This document shows, piece after piece, positions 15,667 through 22,641 of a stretch of 64,000 nucleotides of DNA (position 1 is the stretch's first letter; every line of letters starts with the position of its first letter). The DNA comes from CAYNLK01 sp964398055. Its GTDB lineage: Bacteria; Chloroflexota; Anaerolineae; 4572-78; J111. Location of the stretch: contig CAYNLK010000025.1 of assembly GCA_964398055.1 (NCBI GenBank), positions 1 through 64,000 of the forward strand. The letters are read 5' to 3'. The notes under the pieces are model-generated. The model worked only from the letters and a program-made list of their open reading frames with translations, searched no databases and was not told where the DNA came from. A program made the translations under genes and the position numbers.

Positions 15667-16404
15667 CTACCGCTGCTCTTGCAGCGTGGCGGCCAATACC
15701 TCAGCCGAGTAGGCCAGGTGTTGCGACATCATCTGGCGCGCTTGAAGCGGGTCGTTTTGTTGAATGGCTTCAACCAGGGCCTCGTGCTGGGCAAAGACTC
15801 GCTCCAGTGGCCGCGAGCCATATCCCTCCCACATGTACAAGAACTGTTCCCGCAGTTGTTCGATCAGGGGCGACAACAACACCCGGAATAGCTGGTTTTG
15901 GGTGGCGTCGGCCAGCAAGAGGTGGAACTGCAGATCCAATTCAGCCAGCGTTGGGGCCGAGGCGGCGTTCTGGCGCATGTGCCGGCAAAGCTGGTCGAGT
16001 TCCTGTCGCTGGGCCGGGGTGGCCCGTTCGGCAGCCAGGGCGGCAATCTCGACCTCCAGCACCCGCCGGATTTCCGCCAACCGCAGGTACATATCATCTT
16101 GGCCCAGCAGTTGAATGTAGGTTTGTAATGAACGGGAGACTACCCCGGAGTCAGGGACGCGGACGTAGACGCCGCTGCCGGTCACTGTCGCCAGCACGCC
16201 CTGCGCTTCGAGCACCTTGATGGCTTCGCGGACGACCGTCCGGCTGACCCCAAAGGCGTCGGCTAACTCCCGTTCCGGCGGCAGGCGGTCGCCAGGTTGC
16301 CAGGTATCGTTTTTGATGAGCGTCAGCACCTTGTCGGTAACTCGCTCGTAGAGCCGTTGCTCTCGCGCCAGCGGCTCGATGAGGGGCGGTTTGGCTTCGA
16401 TCAT
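15667..16404 (-). CDS. GntR-family regulator, FadR/FCD subfamily
   Basis: The 245-residue protein has an N-terminal winged helix (YERVTDKVLTLIKNDTWQPG, then PPERELADAFGVSRTVVREA) and a C-terminal all-helical FCD ligand domain (RLAEIRRVLEVEIAALAAER, DLQFHLLLADATQN) with the Asp and His residues that commonly bind a metal. FCD regulators sense carboxylates such as sugar acids. It is the first gene of the minus-strand cluster and its promoter carries an 18-bp palindrome over the -10 box, so autoregulation and control of the whole cluster are likely. No ribosome site precedes the ATG; translation may begin on a short leader. Confidence 0.88.
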   Translation of the reverse strand: MIEAKPPLIEPLAREQRLYERVTDKVLTLIKNDTWQPGDRLPPERELADAFGVSRTVVREAIKVLEAQGVLATVTGSGVYVRVPDSGVVSRSLQTYIQLLGQDDMYLRLAEIRRVLEVEIAALAAERATPAQRQELDQLCRHMRQNAASAPTLAELDLQFHLLLADATQNQLFRVLLSPLIEQLREQFLYMWEGYGSRPLERVFAQHEALVEAIQQNDPLQARQMMSQHLAYSAEVLAATLQEQR

Positions 16405-16435
16405 TGTTGGTTATAAATTGGAATTGGAATTCTGT

Positions 16436-16453
16436 ATGATGGTATACCATCAT
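16436..16453. promoter_or_regulatory. Perfect 18-bp palindrome, candidate GntR/FCD operator
   Basis: ATGATGGTATACCATCAT is a perfect inverted repeat with a TGGTATACCA core, the form known for FadR/FCD operators. It overlaps the -10 box of the minus-strand promoter, so binding would block transcription of the GntR-headed cluster. Confidence 0.7.
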
Positions 16454-16477
16454 ACCAGCCGAGCTAAGTTTTGTCAA
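16449..16477 (-). promoter_or_regulatory. Sigma-70-type promoter of the GntR-headed cluster
   Basis: On the minus strand TTGACA (16477-16472) and TATGAT (16454-16449) are separated by 17 bases. The gene start is 45 bases downstream. Confidence 0.7.
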
Positions 16478-16646
16478 AATTTGTGAGTGCTCAGACTGGC
16501 TATGCTAACTGTCGACCGCTGACGGCAGACCGCAGACCACCAAAACGGGTTGATGGAAGCATATTTTGCGGCGGTCTGCCCACCGGGGGCCTTGGACTCC
16601 GGCCGTTGGTCGGCGGTCACAAAGTTCAGGCTGGCAGTCATAATTC

Positions 16647-16675
16647 TTGACGGTTAGCAATAGCCCGTGTATACT
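16647..16675 (+). promoter_or_regulatory. Sigma-70-type promoter of the DeoR-family gene
   Basis: TTGACG (16647-16652) and TATACT (16670-16675) with a 17-base spacer lie 45 bases upstream of the ATG. The divergent region 16478-16646 otherwise holds only GACGGCAGACCGC-type repeat words, which also occur at 13430-13460. Confidence 0.65.
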
Positions 16676-16720
16676 GCGAAGAAATACAAATAAATATTAA
16701 CAAATACGAGAAAACGACGA

Positions 16721-17533
16721 ATGTATCAAAAGTTATTTCGCGAAGAACGGCTGCAGTTGATTGTGGAGTTGGTCAGAACTCGCCGCAAAGTCCATGTGGA
16801 TGAACTGGCCGCGGAGTTCAACGTCAGTCCCTCCAGTATCCGCATTGACCTGACTGAATTGGAATCGCGGGGCTTGCTCAAACGAACCCACGGCGGGGCA
16901 ATTGCGACCACTAAGTTTCAGGGGCGCATGGTGACGCAAAAATCCTCGCTGGAGTTGCGGCAGGCCGCCCAGCAATCCGAAAAAATGGCCATTGGCCGGG
17001 CGACGGCTGACCTGATTGACGATGGCGATACGGTGATGATCGACGGCGGCAGCACCACGTTCCATGTGGCGCGCCATTTGATCAACAAGCGCGGCCTGAC
17101 GATTATCACCACTGCAGTCAGTTTGTTGCCTCACCTGACGGCCATTCCTGACGGTCGAGTTTATGTCGCCGGCGGCCTGCTGGACCCTCGCTTTGAGACG
17201 TTGGTGGGGGATATTACTGTGAATACGTTAGCCCAGTTTCGCACGGCCAAGGCGGTGCTGGGCGTAGACGGCATTTCCGTGGATGCCGGCCTGAGCGTAA
17301 CCGATCCGGCTGTCGCGGCCAGCAAGCAAAAGATGATGCAGTGCAGCGACCGGATCATTTTTGTGGGTGACCACACCAAACTCAATCGGGTCTGCCTGAG
17401 CCCTATTGCGCCGCTGGCAGAGATCGACTATCTGGTTACTGATTGCAACGTGTCTGCGGAAACCGTAGCCGCCATTGAGGCGTGTGGGCCTAAAGTGATT
17501 GTCGCAGCGGTAGCGGACGGTGAAAGTCAATAG
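16721..17533 (+). CDS. DeoR/GlpR-family transcriptional regulator
   Basis: The 270-residue protein has the N-terminal DeoR helix-turn-helix (EERLQLIVELVRTRRKVHVD, AEFNVSPSSIRIDLTELESR, LKRTHGGA) and a C-terminal sugar-phosphate sensor (DLIDDGDTVMIDGGSTTFHV; AVLGVDGISVDAGLSVTDPA; VGDHTKLNR). The recognition helix reads SIRIDLTELE, where most relatives have TIRRDL. These repressors respond to phosphorylated sugars. The gene is divergent from the GntR cluster and convergent with the mannitol-1-phosphate dehydrogenase-like gene, which it may control. No ribosome site precedes the ATG, but the promoter 45 bases upstream is good. Confidence 0.88.
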   Translation: MYQKLFREERLQLIVELVRTRRKVHVDELAAEFNVSPSSIRIDLTELESRGLLKRTHGGAIATTKFQGRMVTQKSSLELRQAAQQSEKMAIGRATADLIDDGDTVMIDGGSTTFHVARHLINKRGLTIITTAVSLLPHLTAIPDGRVYVAGGLLDPRFETLVGDITVNTLAQFRTAKAVLGVDGISVDAGLSVTDPAVAASKQKMMQCSDRIIFVGDHTKLNRVCLSPIAPLAEIDYLVTDCNVSAETVAAIEACGPKVIVAAVADGESQ

Positions 17534-17599
17534 GTGGTTAGTTTGTTGGTTTGATAGTTGGTTAGTTGGATGACCAGCCAACCAACAAACCAACTATTC
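17532..17599. repeat. Self-complementary spacer (GGTTAGTTGG / CCAACCAAC units)
   Basis: The left arm (TAGGTGGTTAGTTTGTTGGT, GATAGTTGGTTAGTTGGAT) pairs with the right arm (CAGCCAACCAACAAACCAAC). It lies between the two convergent genes and could act as a bidirectional terminator-like hairpin, though without a clear T run. Confidence 0.6.
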
Positions 17600-17647
17600 T
17601 CCTGGTTGCCCAAAGTAGAGGTTGACCCCGTTTTCACAAAAGAGGAA

Positions 17648-18820
17648 CTACAGAGACCGGTATGCCGCCACAATGGCCTCGACCAGATCCTCCTCGGTGC
17701 CGGTTAACTCACATAATTCCCGGACAACATCCGCCAGACTTGCTTCCTCCAACCGTTGTTGTACATAGACCGCGCCGGCATCCGCCGGATTCCGGTAGCA
17801 AAAGGCGGCGGCGATGGCCCGGATCAGATGTGGGGCGGGCAGATGGTGTTGGCGGGCCAGCAGCAGCGGCCCGACCAGCCGGTCAGTGCGTTTGAGTTTG
17901 CGGCGGGGGTCGCCGCCATGCCGGGCTACGGTATCACCCAAGGTGGGATTGTCGGTCTGGCGTAGGACATTTTCGTTCCAGCGAGCCATCTCGTCGGTTC
18001 CAAAGCCGTACTCAAGTTGCAAAGCCCGGCTCACTTCGGCCAGGGTGCCCTCGGCCTCAGCCCGCACCTGGGGATCGTGCAGACATGCCACGGCCAGAGT
18101 GTGGCCGCGACGAGCGCCGTGATAGGCCAATACCGCGTGGCACATATTGTAGGTGTAGATCTTGCGGATCTCCTCGGCGCGCATATTGTCAACCAAACGC
18201 AGACCAGGGATGGGGGGGATGTCGCCTTTGAAGGCGCGCCGGTCGACCGGCAGTTCCGCATAACCGTTGGTCCAGACCAGCAGCGGCTCACGCGCTTTGA
18301 GTTCGGCTGGCGGCTCGGCCACCATACGGATGACCAGGCTTTCAACCACACCGATTTGCTGGCCCACGTAGTCGTGCAATTCTGGCGGCAAAAGCTGTTG
18401 CAGGTGGGTCTGAAACTGGACGGCCGCGTGCGACAGGTTGGTGCACAGGATGATATCCAGGGTCATTTCGGGGCGCTCCGCCTGCCGGCGGGCCAGTCCT
18501 GGAATCAGTTGCCGGACCACGGCGGGGAAATCTTGGGGAAAAACGGCCACGGCCAACACATCGGCAGCCAAAATTGCCGCGGCCACCGCGTCGGTTTGGT
18601 TGGTCAACAGGGCAGTGTAACCGCTAATTATCTGATCGTAGCGCTCGACGGCGTTGGCGGCCCGGACCACTGTGTAGCGGCCGGTCTGGCAGAGTTGCGC
18701 AATCAATTCCGCCGATTGGTCGATGAGCGTCAGGTGGTAGCCGGCCGCGTTGAACAGATCGGCGATAAAGCCGCGCCCAATTCGCCCGGCCCCCCAGATC
18801 ACGGCGTTTTTGTTGGACAT
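17648..18820 (-). CDS. mtlD: Mannitol-1-phosphate 5-dehydrogenase-like
   Basis: The 390-residue protein matches the polyol-specific long-chain dehydrogenases. The N-terminal nucleotide motif is AVIWGAGRIGRGFIADLFNA. The middle has IILCTNLSHAA, GVVESLVIRMV and the substrate-site region DNMRAEEIRKIYTYNMCHAV with the catalytic Lys (family KxxxxNxxH). Length is close to E. coli MtlD (382). The enzyme would interconvert mannitol-1-phosphate and fructose-6-phosphate with NAD. No PTS component for mannitol lies in the window, so the phosphate donor is elsewhere or the substrate is another polyol. Two ATGs lie close together (18820 and 18829); the inner one was chosen by similarity. Confidence 0.8.
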   Translation of the reverse strand: MSNKNAVIWGAGRIGRGFIADLFNAAGYHLTLIDQSAELIAQLCQTGRYTVVRAANAVERYDQIISGYTALLTNQTDAVAAAILAADVLAVAVFPQDFPAVVRQLIPGLARRQAERPEMTLDIILCTNLSHAAVQFQTHLQQLLPPELHDYVGQQIGVVESLVIRMVAEPPAELKAREPLLVWTNGYAELPVDRRAFKGDIPPIPGLRLVDNMRAEEIRKIYTYNMCHAVLAYHGARRGHTLAVACLHDPQVRAEAEGTLAEVSRALQLEYGFGTDEMARWNENVLRQTDNPTLGDTVARHGGDPRRKLKRTDRLVGPLLLARQHHLPAPHLIRAIAAAFCYRNPADAGAVYVQQRLEEASLADVVRELCELTGTEEDLVEAIVAAYRSL

Positions 18821-18943
18821 AGGACACATCCCGTGAAAATACCCCCACTCCAACCCCTCCCCCGATTCGGGGGAGGGGGTCAAAAATTTTCATTCTCGTT
18901 GCCGCCCCCCTTAGGACTGTCGGACTCGCTCAAAAGCGGTAGA

Positions 18944-18972
18944 ATTTTACAGTAAATACGAATATATGTCAA
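18944..18972 (-). promoter_or_regulatory. Promoter of the mtlD-like gene
   Basis: On the minus strand TTGACA (18972-18967) is followed after 17 bases by TAAAAT (18949-18944). The leader to the start also holds a C/G-rich palindrome (CCCCTCCCCCGATTCGGG near 18851-18875). Confidence 0.6.
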
Positions 18973-19008
18973 ATTATAGCAAGTTAAAACAACGTTAAAT
19001 GATAGTAA

Positions 19009-19037
19009 TTGACAAGCTATACCAGACATGGTACGAT
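19009..19037 (+). promoter_or_regulatory. Promoter of the cupin gene, with a small palindrome
   Basis: TTGACA (19009-19014) and TACGAT (19032-19037) are 17 bases apart. Inside the spacer and reaching into the -10 box is TACCAGACATGGTA, a 5-4-5 inverted repeat that could be an operator. Confidence 0.55.
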
Positions 19038-19079
19038 AAAACTGCTTAAAATTAATTGGCAAAATGGAGGTTTGCCCGG

Positions 19080-19517
19080 ATGAGTGTTATTCATCGTTTT
19101 CAAGGTGACAATGGGGGGTGGGATTGGGCAGGCGTGCCCGTACATAATTATGGCCCGGCGCGGCCGAATGTCTCGGTGCGGCGCTTCATCAGCCGCCAGG
19201 ACAACTCGAATAACCTGGAATTACGCTATTTCGAATTAGAACCGGGGGCGTGCAGTAACTATGAACAGCACAATTACGAACACGCCGTGCTGGTGCTGCG
19301 CGGGCGGGGCACAATCCGGCTAGGGACAGAACTCTGGCCCATCCAGTTTGGCGACGCCATTTTTGTTTCAGCGGATGAGATCCATCAATTCCGGGCCGCT
19401 GCTAATGAGCCGCTGGGCTTTATGTGCGCCGTGCTGGATAAAGATTTGCGGGTGACGGTGCACGGGGAACAAACGCTGGTCATGTTTGACGATGAGACCG
19501 GCGAACCGAAGCCATGA
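19080..19517 (+). CDS. Cupin-domain protein
   Basis: The 145-residue protein is a single small beta-barrel. It has the first cupin motif (SNYEQHNYEHAVLVLRGRGT with His and Glu candidates for metal binding) and the second (GDAIFVSADEIHQFRA). Such proteins may be sugar isomerases, dioxygenases or regulators; no specific function can be given. The start was chosen because ATGGAGG lies nine bases upstream of ATG 19080. It is divergent from the mtlD-like gene, the two promoters lying about 40 bases apart, so shared control is possible. Confidence 0.85.
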   Translation: MSVIHRFQGDNGGWDWAGVPVHNYGPARPNVSVRRFISRQDNSNNLELRYFELEPGACSNYEQHNYEHAVLVLRGRGTIRLGTELWPIQFGDAIFVSADEIHQFRAAANEPLGFMCAVLDKDLRVTVHGEQTLVMFDDETGEPKP

Positions 19518-19530
19518 TTATTCAATTGGT

Positions 19531-19591
19531 CCACAGATTAGCCCAGACATGTGCGCCTGCGTGCAATAGAGGTGTCTGGGCGTATCTGTGG
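19531..19591. repeat. Palindromic hairpin element
   Basis: CCACAGAT and ATCTGTGG, then GCCCAGACA and TGTCTGGGC, form a 17-bp stem with one 2x2 internal mismatch around a 23-base loop. It follows the cupin stop by 13 bases. It may serve as the 3' end structure of the cupin mRNA. Confidence 0.65.
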
Positions 19592-19715
19592 ACTGATGAA
19601 GTCATCTGCGGCTACTGTCCCGGCGGACGAAAATTAACGCTCATTTTGGTACTCCACCTCCTTTCAGTACCAAACGCGTGGCGCGATGTGTGGTCCGTTT
19701 GTCTTAACGACCTTT

Positions 19716-19783
19716 GTAACTATCTGGCTATCAGGTGGCCGGCGCTTTATTGAAGCTGAAACGCCGGTCACCTGAATAGTTAC
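19716..19783. terminator. Long hairpin between cupin and membrane-protein genes
   Basis: TCAGGTGGCCGGCG pairs with CGCCGGTCACCTGA (one mismatch), extended by outer arms GTAACTAT/ATAGTTAC. It lies 16 bases after the minus-strand stop at 19800 and between convergent genes, so a terminator role is likely although no long T run follows. Confidence 0.5.
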
Positions 19784-19799
19784 CGGAAATCCTTCTCCT

Positions 19800-20468
19800 T
19801 TAGCCGCCCCAGGTAATCCGAAAGAGGGCAATCCCACCGACTACCAGCAAGGCTACCGCCCAGATCAAGTCGAAGTTAATCCAGCTTTGGCGCAGCACGG
19901 CCAGGCCCAACTTCTTGTAAACCACCCAGGCCACGCCAGCCATCACCCCCAACATCGACAGTGTATGAAGACCGACCGCCAGCGACAGGCCGGTCCCGAC
20001 CGAGAGCTGCATCTGGGGCGAGCCGCACAACGCGGCCACGCCTAGCAGGGCCGGGGCGACCATCAAGCCGGCGCCATGCGCTACCGCCATCAAAAACGAC
20101 CAGGCGAATAGATCACGCAGGTTTACTTTCATCCCAACCCAGCGCGGGTGACGGTAGTAGTTGAACACCTTGTAAATTCCAAAGATGATCAACCCGATGG
20201 CGGTGAGCCACTGCAACATCACGGTTGACATAAAGCGCACGCCGGTCAGGACAATAACGGCTACCAAAGCCAACGACGCGGCGTGTCCGGCGGCAATGGG
20301 GAACAAAGAAGTCCAGATGGCCTTGCCGCTTTGCTGCTGCAAACCCAGTGAAAGAGCAAACAGCCAGCCCATCCCCGGATTCAGACCGTGGTAGGCCCCA
20401 AACACAACCAGCGCCAGCCAGGGTCCAACCGCATCAGGAGGGGTAGCAGAAAGAGTCAGTGGAGGCAT
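19800..20468 (-). CDS. Multi-pass membrane protein with HGLNPGMGWLFA motif
   Basis: The 222-residue protein has about six hydrophobic segments. Near the N-terminus it carries AYHGLNPGMGWLFALSLGLQ and in the middle MAVAHGAGLMVAPALLGVA, a His-Gly pair repeated in two halves. This resembles small cation-transporter-like proteins (UreH/RcnA-like fold) but I cannot assign it firmly. The ATG at 20468 lies inside the end of the SBP56 gene (35-base overlap) and is preceded by GAGGG, so translation is coupled to SBP56. This tight link suggests that it moves a metal or a product connected with the SBP56 reaction. Confidence 0.7.
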   Translation of the reverse strand: MPPLTLSATPPDAVGPWLALVVFGAYHGLNPGMGWLFALSLGLQQQSGKAIWTSLFPIAAGHAASLALVAVIVLTGVRFMSTVMLQWLTAIGLIIFGIYKVFNYYRHPRWVGMKVNLRDLFAWSFLMAVAHGAGLMVAPALLGVAALCGSPQMQLSVGTGLSLAVGLHTLSMLGVMAGVAWVVYKKLGLAVLRQSWINFDLIWAVALLVVGGIALFRITWGG

Positions 20469-21831
20469 CACCACCCTCTAAACGAACTTGATGACAGCGC
20501 GCTTCGCCGAAGTCAATGAAGAAATCGGGGTCAAATGCAATCCCGCCATTGGGATTGGCGTTCAGCTTGACCATCCAGCCCGTTAGTTTATCGGGATAGA
20601 ACTGGTCATCCCAGCTGCTATAGAGGGAGTTGGTGAGATAAACCCGCCGCCCATCGCGACTGATTTCAACCATTTGCGGCCCGCCCAGGAGCGGCCCGTT
20701 GTTCTTCACATGGCCCTTCTTCCGCACGATCCCGCCAATCTCAACCTGGCCAGTCAACTTGGGGTTAAATGGATCCGACACGTCATACTGGTGCATCTCG
20801 CCGGTGCCCCAACAAGACACATACAGAAATTTGTCATCCAGCGAGAGATCGATGTCGGTTACCAACGGCGGCACAGCTTTGAAACCTTTCAGCAGCTCCG
20901 GCAAATCAGCCTCATCGGCCGGTTGCGGGGGGATGGAAGTGACCTTCTTCGCTGCCCACCGGCCGTTATCTTTGTACCAGGTCCAGATCGAGGCGGTCAG
21001 GTCGGCCGTGCTAACGACAACCCCGGCAAAACCATACGTTTGGCGCGGGTCGTGCGCCGGTCGCAGCTCCAGCACCATTTGGTGCTCGGCGCCCAGATCG
21101 ATGGTCTGAATATTTTTACGCTTGCGCAGGTCCCAGAAATGAAGCCGGTGACCGTATTTGTTGGAGAGCAGATCGGCCGGCACGATGCCCTGTTCAAACT
21201 GGTGTGGCTTGGCCCATTCGCTGCTGATCAAGACATCGTCGGCGATATGCCACCAGAAATCATACGACAAATCCTGTGAGCCGCGCTGAATTTCCCACGG
21301 ACCGATCACGTCAAAGGAGAAGTGATCCAGTAGAAAAATCCCGGACGGCCCGTTGTTGCCGTTGGCCGAGCCGAGGGTGCTGACATAGATGGCATCCGGC
21401 CCGCAGTGAATCGTATGCGGGCGGCTGTAACCCGACCGGGCCATGACCTCTTCCGGTTCGATGATCTTGACAATTTGGGGTCGCATGGGATCCGGCTTTG
21501 TATCGACGATATAAATCCGCGAACTGCGCAGGCCCGGGATGATCAGATATCGTCGCTCCAGGTGGGGATGCGGGGCGTAAGGACAGAGGGCCGAACTGCA
21601 CGCATTCCAGCCAAAATGGTGCAGTTCATCGCCGGCATAGGGGAAGTCAAGGGTATTCACGATCTGGCTGTGCGTAGGCGATTGCGGGTCCAGATCAACC
21701 ACGCAGAGTTGGTCGGGCCGGTCATTTCGACCATAGTTGAGGGCAACAACATAACCGTAGCGCTCCGGCGGCGCTTCCATCGCCATTTTGGGTGAAGGAT
21801 AAAAAGACGGATCGGGTTTCATTAGTGCCAT
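20434..21831 (-). CDS. Selenium-binding protein SBP56 / methanethiol oxidase family
   Basis: The 465-residue protein matches the SELENBP1/MtoX family in length and motifs. It starts with DPSFYPSPKMAMEAPPERYG and contains HHFGWNACSSALCPYAPHPH, RPHTIHCGPDAIYVSTLGSA, FDFWWHIADDVLISSEWAKP, LSLDDKFLYVSCWGTGEMHQ and GGPQMVEISRDGRRVYLTNS. Known members oxidise methanethiol to formaldehyde, H2S and H2O2 and need a metal (copper). Here the protein has no signal peptide, unlike some bacterial MtoX. The start follows GGGAGGT seven bases upstream. The downstream membrane-protein gene overlaps it. Confidence 0.9.
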   Translation of the reverse strand: MALMKPDPSFYPSPKMAMEAPPERYGYVVALNYGRNDRPDQLCVVDLDPQSPTHSQIVNTLDFPYAGDELHHFGWNACSSALCPYAPHPHLERRYLIIPGLRSSRIYIVDTKPDPMRPQIVKIIEPEEVMARSGYSRPHTIHCGPDAIYVSTLGSANGNNGPSGIFLLDHFSFDVIGPWEIQRGSQDLSYDFWWHIADDVLISSEWAKPHQFEQGIVPADLLSNKYGHRLHFWDLRKRKNIQTIDLGAEHQMVLELRPAHDPRQTYGFAGVVVSTADLTASIWTWYKDNGRWAAKKVTSIPPQPADEADLPELLKGFKAVPPLVTDIDLSLDDKFLYVSCWGTGEMHQYDVSDPFNPKLTGQVEIGGIVRKKGHVKNNGPLLGGPQMVEISRDGRRVYLTNSLYSSWDDQFYPDKLTGWMVKLNANPNGGIAFDPDFFIDFGEARCHQVRLEGGDASTDSFCYPS

Positions 21832-22641
21832 GATTTTACCTCCCAGTGCAATACTTCGGACAGTTTTTTGCTTGTCATAAAGCGGGTAATAACCCTTTGG
21901 TATTATAGAAACTTGCTTGTTCAAGCCACTTTTGAGCCAAATTTGCGCGATTTTGAGTTTTTTCAAACTTAGCTCAACCCCTGAGTTGCAAAAAACTCGG
22001 CTATAGGGGGAAATAGGGTAAATACAGGCAATTTCGGGCCAAAAAGTGTCCGAATCATTGAGTGAAAACTAATGAATAATGTGACCAGCTATCAGACAGC
22101 AAACCTCCATTAAAGCTTTCCCTTGATACGATTCTTAGTCAATCATAAGCATTACCTCGTTTCCGGGCTTGTCACCGCTGAGATGTGATGTGTCTTGTCT
22201 GGGCGTTTACGGAGGTAGTGGAGAGTTTAAAACGAAGACGTGCTAGAGAAGCAGGGAACAAAAAGATAAGAATGGAGAGCACGAGTCCCGATTCGTTGAG
22301 AGTATCCCGACGGCGTTGTTCATTTGTATTTTGATATGGAATTAGAAATGCAGCATCAAGGTGATTATATCACCGAAACTCATTCTTGAACCTTAAAGTT
22401 TGGTCAACCGGGGATGAATTGGCAGCTGATGGCCAGTTACCCGTTGGATAAACCAGTCTGTGTTGCTACTCAACCTCTGGAGTATCAACCATCAAATAAA
22501 GCGGTATATAGTACCTTTTTACACTCAAACTTGTGACCTTTGGCACTTGAAAGGGGAGTGAATCCATTTTATTCTTGCAGAAAATTAAATAGATCTATTC
22601 TTCCTTAACCATTCAGACGAGAAATGAAAGAAAGGTAAGAC
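21832..22641. other. Gene-free region between SBP56 and the beta-helix gene
   Basis: I see no gene in about 810 bases. It must hold both divergent promoters. A TATAAT on the minus strand at 21907-21902 could serve SBP56, but no good -35 is at the right distance. GGTGATTATATCACC (22360-22374) is a 6-3-6 palindrome that may be a regulator site for the secreted protein. No RNA gene or riboswitch is recognised. Confidence 0.4.

Noticed and set aside
19514..19753. Small plus-strand frame overlapping the cupin stop (ATGA)
   Set aside because: It runs through two hairpin elements and has no family-like sequence; probably intergenic.
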